Part shown: positions 24,967-36,300 of the stretch, in pieces
Position numbering within the stretch: position 1 is the stretch's first letter
How the letters are laid out: every line of letters begins with the position of its first letter
From: Istiophorus platypterus
Lineage: Eukaryota > Chordata > Actinopteri > Istiophoriformes > Istiophoridae
DNA: 64,000 nt
Direction of reading: 5' to 3'
Assembly (NCBI GenBank): GCA_016859345.1
Contig: CM029120.1
Span: forward strand, 5,648,501-5,712,500
Position numbers and translations under genes: made by a program
Notes under the pieces: model-generated
What the model was told of the DNA's origin: nothing
Seen by the model: only the letters and a program-made list of their open reading frames with translations
Databases searched by the model: none

Positions 24967-25454
24967 TCGTTTTCGTTCTTGGTAGAAGAGGATGTCTGCC
25001 ATAACACAACTTGTTTTTCATTTCAACAGATAGTCTTAAGTTAGTATTTCTGCACATTTCACCCATCAAACCTTTCTTTTGTTTTGCATTGTTTTTGGTA
25101 TTTTTTTAATTGATATCGGCAAAGCCTCAGGAAGAAATTGTGGCACCTTCACTGGAGAACAAATTATTCTTTAATTGCAAGAAAACAAGAGCGAGCCGGC
25201 TTGCAATGGTACCCAGGGGCTGGATAATGAGACAAAAGAAACTAAACAAAACAAAAACGAATAAGTAGAGACACTGAAAGCATCGTTTCAATGCAAAGCT
25301 TAAACAAATGTTGCTCCTTGGGATTTCTTCGGATTCACAGTCAGTTCTTCAGGCACCCTGAAGCAGTCTCAGCTGAGAATCTCATCAAATTGAGAATAAT
25401 TGAGAATAAGGTTTACGCTCAGTGTGAAACTGCAGAAAATTAAAATGCTGCGAA

Positions 25455-25955
25455 GGCTCTGTCCTCTGTAGAACCTTTATTTTTTCCTTTTTTTTTTGTT
25501 ATGGTTGGAAAAGCTCCAAATCCTGGGTTGAGCTTTCAGCAAACAACCAGAGCATGACTGAGAAAGAAGCACTGGTGCTGCACTGAAAAAAAAAAAAATA
25601 ATAAATGAGCAGCCATTGCATTTTCACTTAAAATACCATTGTCATCAACAACATTTACCTTATGTTTTATATTTCCCATCTTTTAATTTCGTCTGTGGTT
25701 TGACCTAAAGAATGATCGCGCTGTCAAATCAATTTGTTCTGAAACAAAAATTAACCACACCCTCTTCTTCTTTTTTTTTTTTAAGTTGCTTAACGTCTCC
25801 TGCTCATAAGCAGCACGAGCCCGGATTATTTATCACATGACAACAAGACGCAAAATGAGAAAAGCTGAGTTGTAAAAACCCATAGAAAAAAACCCATTTC
25901 CTAAATTAAGTCTGTTAACAAAAACGATTTCTCTCTGGGATGAAAAGATGAGTCA
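25455..25955 (-). other. dcaf5: dcaf5 3' untranslated region (minimal)
   Basis: Runs from the TAA stop to the first AATAAA on this strand. It is AT-rich with poly-T and poly-A runs and no open frame. The human 3'UTR is much longer, so transcripts may extend further left. Confidence 0.45.
25476..25481 (-). terminator. dcaf5: candidate dcaf5 polyadenylation signal AATAAA
   Basis: This is the first canonical hexamer about 475 nt past the stop. An ATTAAA variant lies near 25170. The GU-rich sequence after it is weak. Confidence 0.4.
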
Positions 25956-27311
25956 TTATGTTTTTAACTTCTTTTCTGAGGGCGAGGAGCCTGATCCTCC
26001 CTCTTCTGAGGCCACGCGAGTCCGTTTCAGAGCGCCCTGCGCCGGCCCCCTTTCCCTCCGCGGCCTGGTGTCCTCGGGCGCGACGCCAGTCTCTCCCTCA
26101 GACTCTGAGGAGACACAGAGGTTCTCACTCAGGTACGATGCCACAGTCCGGTGTTGACCGTTCACCCCGGGGCTGCGTCGGCTCTGGGAGTTACCGTCTG
26201 CCGCCGCCGCCACCGCCGCCGCGCTGCCGCACGCCTCTCCGCCATCGGAGCTGTCTGGAGCCGGCTCTGCGGCGGCCCTCCCTTCAGTCCTGTGTCCGTC
26301 CGGCGGCTGAGGAGACACGGCTGGACGTCTTTCCAGCTCAGTCCTGTCACTCCCTTCCTCGTTCTCCTGGCTCTCGGGGGACATTACCGGGCTGGAGCAC
26401 ACAAAGTCAGAGGGGCTCAGACATTTTTCCTCCTCTCCGGCGCTGCCAGGCTGGGGCTTGATTCGGAGAGAGCTCTGCTCCTCGCCCGACGAGGAGGAAG
26501 ACAGGTCGTCGATGGAGATCGACGGGTAACTGCAGGAGTCGATGGCCGAAAACAAAGCCTGCACGGACTCGGGTCGATCACCGGCTCTGGAGACCACGTG
26601 CATGCGTCGCCGCCGCATGACGTTGCGGCGCCTCACTGCGCTGCGCCGCTCCTCGTCATCGCTGCTGGAGCTGGAGGTGGACGTTGAAGAGCTGGAGGCT
26701 CCGGCCGGAAGCGAAGGGGAGGAGGTGGGGCTGGACAATGTGGAGTTGTCCCTGGGGCTCGGGGAGCGGGGCCGGGGCATGGGGTCGAGCCAAAACTCGC
26801 TTGAGTCCGAGTCTTCGTTCACCAGAAAGCCAGACTGATGCCGCTGGTGCCTGCTGCGTCTCCGGGGCCGCTCCTCGCCCTCCGCTCTGGCTTGCTCTTC
26901 CCCTCCCGAAGCGTCGGGTCCGGCCAGGGACGAGGACGACGAGTTATCGGAGTCGCTCTGGTGACCGGCGGCCGAGGCGGTGGCGGTGGCAGCTGTGACG
27001 GCGGGAGCCGTCGGCGTGGCTCGCGTAGAGCGGCGTCCGCGGGCGTGGAGCTGCATGATGGCCTCCTCGCTCAGGTCGCTGTCGGAGTCTGAGCTCCAGC
27101 CCTCGATCTCCCGACGCACCAGCGAGTCAAAGAAAGCCATCATGCGTGGGTCCTCCTGGATGGACTGGCTGACGTAGTCATGGGACAGACCACTGCCGCT
27201 GTTAAGCACCAGGCTGATGTACTCCTCGTGGGTATAGAGGCTGCGGGACTTGTCCTCCACACGTCCCTCCAGGTCACCCAGACTCTCAGGCTGCTGGTAG
27301 GGGCTCCACAC
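25956..27311 (-). CDS. dcaf5: dcaf5 last coding exon (451 residues and stop)
   Basis: Opens VWSPYQQPESLGDLEGRVED and carries the conserved post-propeller block. The remainder is a Ser-, Asp- and Glu-rich tail with PRPRSPSP and IDDLSSSSSGEE, ending SEKKLKT before TAA. Only the first quarter, scattered motifs and the extreme C-terminus match human. The middle is shorter and has alanine and serine runs typical of disordered sequence. Long frames on the opposite strand here are shadows of its GC-rich codons. Confidence 0.96.
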   Translation of the reverse strand: MWSPYQQPESLGDLEGRVEDKSRSLYTHEEYISLVLNSGSGLSHDYVSQSIQEDPRMMAFFDSLVRREIEGWSSDSDSDLSEEAIMQLHARGRRSTRATPTAPAVTAATATASAAGHQSDSDNSSSSSLAGPDASGGEEQARAEGEERPRRRSRHQRHQSGFLVNEDSDSSEFWLDPMPRPRSPSPRDNSTLSSPTSSPSLPAGASSSSTSTSSSSSDDEERRSAVRRRNVMRRRRMHVVSRAGDRPESVQALFSAIDSCSYPSISIDDLSSSSSGEEQSSLRIKPQPGSAGEEEKCLSPSDFVCSSPVMSPESQENEEGSDRTELERRPAVSPQPPDGHRTEGRAAAEPAPDSSDGGEACGSAAAVAAAADGNSQSRRSPGVNGQHRTVASYLSENLCVSSESEGETGVAPEDTRPRRERGPAQGALKRTRVASEEGGSGSSPSEKKLKT

Positions 27312-30300
27312 CTGGGATGGACGGAGAGACAGCGGGGTTGGGGCGGCGGAAGGAGACGCCGGCAGGGGAATGACGTTACAGGGGCGGGGTGGAGGTAAAG
27401 AAAAAAGGGAAAGATTAAAAGGTTGGACAGATGGGAGGGCAGAATGAAAAACGGACGGAGAGACAATGAGAGACCAGGAGGTGGAGAGGAGAGGCCCCCG
27501 GGGGTCAGTTCGAAAGATTCCCTGTCATTGAACGTCTCGCTGCAGAACCCCCGGGCCCGCATCACCTCTCGGTCCGTGCAGTAAAACGTACAAGGACGTA
27601 GAAGGGCTCAGGTTACCGGTGCCGCCTTTTGACCTCAGCAGTGACCCACCGCTTTCTGACACATGCGATCGAGAGGCCTTGAAACACAGCGTTTCAGTTA
27701 CATTGGTTACAAGAAAAAAACAAAAAAAACCCACATCCACTGATGCAAACCACAAACAGCATGACAGGAAGATGATGCGAATACCGGAAAGAAGCTTCCT
27801 GTACAATGTAACATTTGAGGGGAGTGTGTTCAGTCATTAAACAGGATACGGTCTGTGGAATAGATGCCTGACGCTGGAAAACAAGCATTACATGTTTGCT
27901 GGCCTGATAAAAACAATTGAAAACAACAACCACCACCACTGAGGGGAGTGGACTGCTTACTGCTCACTGATATGAGTCAAGTATAACAAAACGGCATGTG
28001 CTCTGTTTTTACAAGCACAGGCAAAAGAAAAATGACTGATGATGCCAAAAAAAAAAAGCAAGTCAGTCATAACTTGGTGAGACATGAACTTTAAACGCTG
28101 CCTGGTTTATTCATAGAGGTCAGGACCAGGACAGAGCAGAGTCAGGAAGCTCGCACCGAATAAGCCTTTTAATTCAGGAATCCAGATGCTGTGTGTACGA
28201 TTGTGTGTGTGTGTTTGTTTGTTTTTTTTAAACCGTAAGCTCCAATCAAAGGAGTCAACCGATAAAAATAAATAAGTAAAACAGAGAAGAATTTGTTCGA
28301 TTTTTACGAGATGAATATCATGGTTCAAAAATAAAGCTGATGTCGCAGCCTAATCCGGTTTGAGCTCTGGTGAAAGGCCTGCGCGACGATTTACTGGGGC
28401 GCTCACAGAGCGGTTCCTACATCCATCCAGGCCGCCTTAAAACTCCTCAGACTTCAGAGAGCCTGGCAGCTTCCCACAGCTTCGGTCCGGTTTCGGAAAA
28501 AACGTATGTGTGCGACCGTTCCCGCCTCCCCATGACCCAGTTTTACTGAAAAAGTGATCATCCGTCAAGGACGACAGTCACCAATTTTTTTATTTTTTTT
28601 TTTTTGTTCCCCGAGCTCAATCGGTTTACTGTGCGTTGTCACCGGAGATCAATGTCTGGCTTGAGGGCACGTCTGCCGTCTCACAGCCTTCGGATGTCGG
28701 ACGGTCGCTCTTACAGATCAGTTTCTCTAACCACTACATCACATTGCGCCGCGGAGGATGGATTTACCTCTTTTTATATTCCAGTCTCTAAGAAAATATT
28801 AATTTCTTAACCTTCTTTCTTAAAAGTACAGCAGTGATGTTCCTTTACTGACCTTGATGACTTTCTCCACACCGGACGAGCAGATCATGTAGGTGTGAGG
28901 GTTGAAGCGGACCTGGTTCACTATGGATCGGTGCCCCTTCAGGACCATGAAGGCCCCGTTCACCACACGACCGGGGCCTCCTTAAAAGGGGTAAAAATAA
29001 ATAAATAAATAAAAACAACAACAACAACAACAAAAAAAAAACACACAATGAGGGTTTCTCGACGCGACACAGACGACAGTATGCGTAAGCTCGGCGTCCC
29101 GGGGACGGACGACGCTGGTGAGGGCCACTTAAAACAAACACGTTCAGCTACGCAAACACAGCCGCAATCATTTAACCTGGACCTCGGCGGGTGTGAAAAT
29201 ACAGTGTGTGAAACACAACGGCCGTAACAGCGGTTAAGTAATCCCCATAATATGTCATTAGTCTGACACAAAATAGGCCCAGTGCACATATTTTAAGCGT
29301 GAGTAACTCCAGGGATAATAAAATCCATAAATGTCTCAGGTGGTGCCACGGGTCTACAAACAATCACATTCTTGGGTAATTGCGTTTTTGGGGATTTTCC
29401 TCCCAAAGTAATTAGATCTAAGACTTAATTTTTACGTTTTCAGCCGATGGCCTTGTGTTTTAGGTGGTTTGGGCAGGTGGAAACCTTCAAACTAGGGAAA
29501 AGAATAATAATAATAATAATAATTGAAAAAAAATGGTGCAGTTTGATACAATTGAGAATTTAACCAATAAGTGGAAAGTGTCATGTCTGGAAAGCATATC
29601 GCGCCCAAACGAACGGAGGGGAAACGGCCATCTGGGCTGGAGTTCTTATAGGAAGAAGAGCACGGAGGAGTCTGTCGCGCTTAAGATTGTGGCCAAAACC
29701 TAAGCCAACAGAAGTCGGTTTGTTTTTTTCCTCCCTGACGCCGCCGAAATCTTCAATCTTGCAGTTTGGAAAAAAGAGAACGTCCGACAAACAAACTCCT
29801 TTTAAGTCGCGGTGCATCCGTTGACAGGCCCGTGAACAGTGTGAACTTAAACAAACCCGATGCACAAAGGAAACAAAAGTCAAACGTTCCACCGCTGCAG
29901 CGAGTGGAGGGAGGATATTAACCATCTCGCGGGCTTGTGTCAGCGTGCATCCACATAAATGTGCGGTCGGCGCGGACGGGTCCAATAACTCACCTGCCTC
30001 CGGGTCCTTTGGGATTTTCCACATGTAGAGGTTGAAGTCATCCGACCCAGACAAGATGTACTGAGGGGTCAAACAGAGGAGCGTTTAGAGATTCCAGCCT
30101 GTTCTGTGTGACAAAGCTCTGCAGCAGACCTCAAGGGAAAGGAAATCTTTATATATGTGTAAACACAGTTTAAATGCTGGGGGAGGCAGACCCGGGGGAA
30201 GGGGGGGGGGTGTCAAGATGTGGCACAAAACCACCAGATCTTATCGGGGCGCCGCGTCTCGTAATACGCGATCAAACGCACCCTCGACATGACATGACAG

Positions 30301-33300
30301 CCTGACCCCGACGCGGCTCCCGCTCCTCGTCTCAACCGTTATTAGACTCCGTGAGCAGATGGTTCCACTTAAACCTGTCGCTCGAGGTAACGTTCTGACA
30401 GAGCCAGCGGGAGGGTGGTGGTGGGGGCTGGGGGGGTTTTCCGCCAACCCATCCGACTGCAGTTTACGTCCGCGGTCCGTCCACACTCGTGTAATATACG
30501 TGGTGCAGACTTTGGAGGAGATTAACGAAAAGGCATCAAGTTTGTCATGACTGGTGAATGAATTTGGAGAAACGCGTTTTGTGAGGTCGCGGTGACCTTT
30601 GACCTCGGAACAGCGACTTCCAATCAGCTCGTCCTTAAACTTTATCAGCATCGGGCGGGAGGTCGGTTGGAAAATTACAGGCGTCAACATAAAAATGTGA
30701 AGAACCAAATTTTTTTTCCTTTTGAAAGAAATATGTTTCCCTGTCTCCCCCTGCTCTATTCTTTTCATCTTTTTTAGCATATTTTTTTAAGACTGTTAAG
30801 ACTATTTTACCACCTTGAGGCACATTTTTGTCAAATCATTTGCATTTGGTTTTTGGGGGCTGTCGTGTGCTGCTGGTTTCTTCTGACACCGTGTCAAGCT
30901 TGGGAGTATTTCTGTGCCAATTATTTGAACAAATGTCTTCGATTTCCCCTCAATAAATATTACGCCGGTCTCAGTGGGTGCATTCATCTTTCAGAGACTT
31001 GCTCAAGAATTTCGCTTTTCCCGACCCCCAGATTCTATATTTTTATTTATTTACTTTATCTTCTGTGAAAACTGGCAAGTCGTAGTTCTTCATCTTAAAA
31101 AGGTGTCATGTACAAAAAGCTTGACCGTGATGAAAATTCCTCATTCCTCAAACAAGGAGTGTGACTCAGGGGCATATGAAACGCTCTGAACCGAACACCT
31201 GCGTGCTCCGCCTCCGGTTCCCAGGGGACGACTAGGAATGTCGCACCCCCCCTCCCCCGACGCCTCCCCGCTTTCCTGTCCTGCCGGTTTCGTCCGGTGC
31301 GTCGCCACCTTGCACACCTCCGCTCTGCTCTCGCACCGCTCTGAGAAAATCCTCCGGCAGCTTCGGCCGAGGGTGCGAATTTGGCATAAAGGCCTAAGCG
31401 GATCTTGATTTAAGTTTTGATTATAAACCGAGCTGTGTGCAGGTCTCAGTGGCTCCAAACGGCTTTTAACAACCCTGATCATAAAAATGCAGAAAGCTGT
31501 TCGCTGACTATATATTTTATTTGCAGTAGATCAAGGCAGCAGCCGTGGGTGGTATGAATGAAGTTACACCAACGAATGTACAGTATCTTTATATTGATAT
31601 ATATCCTAACGTGGTACATTTTTTCTGAAAATTTGTTTTATGGGGATTTTTAAAAAAAGCAGCCCCCGTCAGTCACAACGGTCCATTTAAACCAGATCTA
31701 TTGAAAGGAATAGTTCCAACTGGTATAAATAGTATGGGGAAATCTCTGGTTGACAAGTTTACATCACACAACTATAAACTTTACGAGGAAGTCGGGTTCA
31801 TTTTTCCAGGCACCTTATGCTGCTTTGAGTGCATAACCAACGATAAAAGCAAAGACATTATTAAATGAGAAAAAAAGGAAAGAAACCAATGGTGGGAAAA
31901 GGTTAAAGAATGACTTAACGGCGGTGTCTCACGTTCCGCCCTGACTGAGAGTTTCCAGTCCGCTGGGTGTGGTCGTTTGTGGCCAGGAGCGTGCTCGGGC
32001 GTAACAACACACCCCTCATCGCGCTGCTGCGTCACTGCCGCAAGGTGAGCGTTCTAACCGCAGGTGAAAAGCAGGACTCTGGCAGGGAGTCAGGCTGCTC
32101 TACGGATGACCTCATCGCCGCCTGACCGACCGTCTTCATGCTTTAAGGATTCATCATCCGCATTTCTGTATTTGACTTGCACACGTCAACTGATTGTCAT
32201 TATATAGTCAAACCTGTCCAAATGATTACATCACGGTGCATCATCCTGCTGCTTGCGAAAGAACAACAAAACTTAAAAAAAAAATAATTTTTAGATACAT
32301 GGGCTCGGTTAAGATGAAACTAGGGCTGCCCCTTTTTTTTTTTCCGAAACTTGAAAATACGTCTGAACTTGGGGAAAAAAAAAATGAAACATTCGCCTCG
32401 TGGTTCAGCCGAGGGCTGAAATTCACAACCACCTCGGCCTGTCGCTGCCCCAACGCCCTGTCAAGAAACAACTGGAAAAGGAGGAGGGCGCCGTGACTCG
32501 ACCAATAAGGAGCGGCGTGTCCAAGTACTTCGGGTTCTCGGACCTTTACCGCTTCACACGTGTCAACTGCCGTAGAAGAGGTGGCTGCGATTGTATTATA
32601 GATAAAATGTTGACTAGATAACACAAGGACTAATCGATGTTTCTTTTCTTATCCACTTTATGTGCAAGTAAACCTTGTCAAATGTTCTTGACCCACTGAC
32701 AGACCTTCAGCTGTCTCCGCCTGATCGATCACAGATCAATGCACTTGCTCCAAAAAAGCTCCTCGGCCGACTCTGTCAGGATCAAATAAAGCATCTCAAA
32801 TCCAGTTTTCTTTTGTCTTCTTCCCTGTCCAGCTTGGCAGCAGGTGAAGAGATAATTGAACCGGCGACCTACTTCCAGAGTCCCTGACCTAATTCTGTGA
32901 CCTTTAAACCGCATCCTGCACACATGTGGGGGGGGTCATCTATAAGAATTCGTGGGCTCTGCTGACACCCGAGGATAATGTTAACATAATAAACATGGCT
33001 GCGAGGTGATGTCATGTCTGAGGAGGACCAACGGGAGGACCCTTGGCTGAGCACGAGGGCTCCTGGTGTTCCTCCAGCACTCGAACGTCCCAATTCCACA
33101 GAGCTAACTCATATATTCTCCTATTTTTACTCTTTTCATTGGTCCCACATGTTCCCGAGGTCTCTCTTAAGTTCCAGTCAGATTAAAAAAAAAAAAAAAA
33201 ACAGAAAAGATAACTCCGCTGTTTGACACCATTTCTATACATTTTCTGTACGTGCTAGCGCCATCAGAAGCTCAATCACACTCTCGCGTGCTATACTGAC

Positions 33301-36300
33301 GCGCCGCCTTTATGGCCGCACATGCACATAAAATGCAGAGTTTCAGATGTATTGTATAACATTTCGTACATACTGTTTGCTTTCCTGTTTATATACAGCA
33401 TGTACAACCCAATATTTTACACCCGTGTCGTCACTTATCTAACCCCGTTTCCCAACACGTGTTCCGACAGCGGTGACAGCGCTCGGCCCCCGGCGTACGA
33501 CCGACCTGATCCCTGTCCCCGGCGAAGCAGCAGCTCTTCATGGTGCAGGAGTTGAAGTAGCCCTGGTTGTCGAACTGGAAGCTGGGCAGGCGGGAGTGCA
33601 GCTCGTAGAGGACGGGCGGCAGGCGGCGCCGCAGCGCCAGCAGCTGTGTGCCGGTGCTGTTGAAGCGGACGCTCATGGCGCTCTGCAGGGACATGCTGCC
33701 GCCGTAGCGCAGCAGCGAGCTGAGGGGACGGAAGGAAAGCGGATGTTTAGACCCAGGCAGGACCTGCAACAACCTATCTTTGTTTTTTGTTTTGTTTTTT
33801 AGATCTGCCCGAGGCAAGACTCTAGGGGTGGAGAGCATCCAAGCTGTAATTGTACGAATAAGTGCTCGGTTATTAGATCTGTGTTACTGAAAGATTGTGA
33901 CTTATTGTGACTGAATTATTAGAACTATTCTGCTTTTTATTAGTAGGAAAATAATTTATGGGGTTAAGAGGAAAGTTTTTTGGCAATTGATTATGACTGA
34001 ATCACCAGGCATAAAAGAAGGATAGGTGAATGATAGGTTCGGCATTTCCAGATGTTCCTCCAGAGAGGCCAGAGTGTGAAAATGTGGATGGAAACTGAAA
34101 ATTGGAATATTTTTGGGGGGCTGTTAATAAACCTAATGACTGTTTCCCTAACCTCCTTTGAAATGATCAATTAATAACGAGAGAACAAGAGAAGCACTGA
34201 GTGAAAACAAGTGAAAATGTTCCACCTGACGAGTTTTCCACGAGGTCTGGGTTCAAGTCTGGAACTTCGCCCCTGTGCTAATAACTAATACGTTGCGGTT
34301 CAGCCTGGTTGGGTTAAAATGCAGATCTAAAGCTGTGGACGGACTTTTCTCTGCTTTTCTGTCTGTCTAATCACAAGCTGGTCAGGCTGGAAGAAGGGAT
34401 TTCATGGCACTGGCTTTCCAAATAATTTGAAGCCTCGTAAAGCTCGTTTCAAAACTAGATGAATAATAAATGTCATCCTGTTGGAAAAAAAGAACTATTT
34501 GAAAACGACATAACATCAACAGAAGATATACAGGGATTTTTACATGTACAGTGGAGCATGAGACTAAAAAAAGCATTTTTATCAAACAGCCATTTCATTA
34601 AGTAAACTTCCACTTAAAGCTATTTTTAATCCTGGTAGTGAACCGGGAGACTTTCAACCGAGAAACTATAAACGTAACCACAGTGGAGAGAGGCAGAGCC
34701 AACAATCGAGGGGGATGAGATGACTCAGTGCTTGCTTTTACTGAAAATGTCGTCATTTGTGTACTACTAACTAAGTCCTAAGCTAACCCCAGTGTGTGTT
34801 AACACACACGCGCATGCTCGGCGTAATTCGGTGCTTTCACGGAGACATTTTATTGGTATAAACATATGTTTCGTGTGGTGCTACGGTCCCGCTTTCGGGC
34901 CGAGGAGTGGCCCTGATGAGCTCAAGAGTAGTGCAACAGCGCCGCCCGGTGGGTGGATGTAGGACGGACGGGCAGCGTCACGGGGGCAGAGGAGGGGAGA
35001 CGGCCGAGCACAGATTCCCCGGCCGGCAAAATGATTCTGCCGAATATGGATCGATGAGAAAACTGACCAGCAAGGTCAAACTCAAAATTAATGACAATAC
35101 GGGACATGAGGAGAATCACGTTCTTTAGTAGCACAGTAAATAAACATTTGCCCACTGGATCATCTTTGTTTTAGAGAAATTAAACAATGACTTTCAGTTA
35201 CTTTTCTTTTTCTTTTTCGATTACGTGTAAAGGTTATTAGCTTCTAACCTATCAAATGGAATTCAAGTAGATGCTTGAATATTGCGTTTGCTTACTGATG
35301 TTTCAAGACAATTAAAATAAATAATGGAAAAAATACAGTCTAAGTCCCACATGGGATCTTACTAAAAATGTCATAAAATCAGTTTATGGACATGAACAAT
35401 AAGCTTTCCAAACTTCTAATTTGAGGAAATAGACTGAAAGACGCAGCAGAAATATACAGAACCTCACAATTATTTTGGTGTATTTTACTCCTTCATTTGT
35501 TTTTACTGTTGTCATTATTTTTAAAAATGCTTATTGCTCTCCCTGGTTCTTTTTTTGTATGTCTGTTTGTTTTTTTTTATCATCTCTGTGGTTTATTTTA
35601 CTGCTTAATTGTCCCCACTGGGAACAATAAAGTTTCATCTTATCTCGGAAAATTGGGTCAAGGGATGGAAAAGCCGGGAAGTGAAACAATCCGACCTGCG
35701 TGGCTTGCGGATGTCCCATAATCCCACCCCCTCCTTGGAGTTGGCAGTGGCGAGCAGCCTGGGCTCCACGGGGTTGAACATCACGCTGTGGAAGGCTGAG
35801 GGGTAGCTGGCCAGGCAGAACGGCTCTGAGGGAAGAGATTAAAAAGGGGGAAAAAAATTGACATGAGAATTAAATATTTATTATAAGTGATGGATCTTTA
35901 CTCCTATTTTGGTCAGATTCCAACCAGATAAACATGGTTTTTCATAACCCAATCTCGAATACTTTACCGATTTCACACTCCAGTCGCCTCTTAATTACCA
36001 GCCCAGGGCTTCTGACTCAACAGCCACTTTCACACATCACTGTCACATGACTATTAACAACTGAATCAAAAAAATTTCTCAACCTTAAAGCGTATTTGAT
36101 CATTTTAATCCTCTGAATTATCGGCTACGAAAGAATTGATGATGGAAACAAACAGTTTAAAAGCATTTGTGTTCAACATTCGTCCCTTCGGTCTGGGCCT
36201 TTCCATGTTGTAACGTGCCGACACAAAAAGCCTGCCGGTATAAATGGAAGCTGCGAACACTGCTGAATGTATTATTAGGTCGACTTGGTCACGGGGACGG

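Larger units (their letters stand above)
16621..25454. other. actn1-dcaf5 intergenic spacer
   Basis: No protein-coding exon was recognised. It holds the GGGA tract at 16665-16725, minisatellites at 17537-17782 and 20210-20660, and GATA/GA and CT microsatellites near 19.1 and 19.45 kb. Dispersed repeats lie at 18.0-18.5 and 20.7-21.4 kb, a G-rich tract near 23.93 kb, and the palindrome at 24953-24966. Repeat-poor stretches at 21.39-21.68 and 23.38-23.60 kb could be conserved regulatory DNA. Confidence 0.6.

Noticed and set aside
25958..27092. Long plus-strand frames opposite the last dcaf5 exon
   Set aside because: They are antisense shadows of a GC-rich, serine-rich exon. The minus-strand frame matches DCAF5.
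27140..27565. 141-codon minus-strand frame overlapping the last dcaf5 exon
   Set aside because: It reads the exon in the wrong frame and continues into intron 8. It has no homology.
34225..34275. Possible tRNA gene suggested by GGGTTCAAGTCTGG
   Set aside because: There is a B-box-like motif but no A box or cloverleaf at the right distance.
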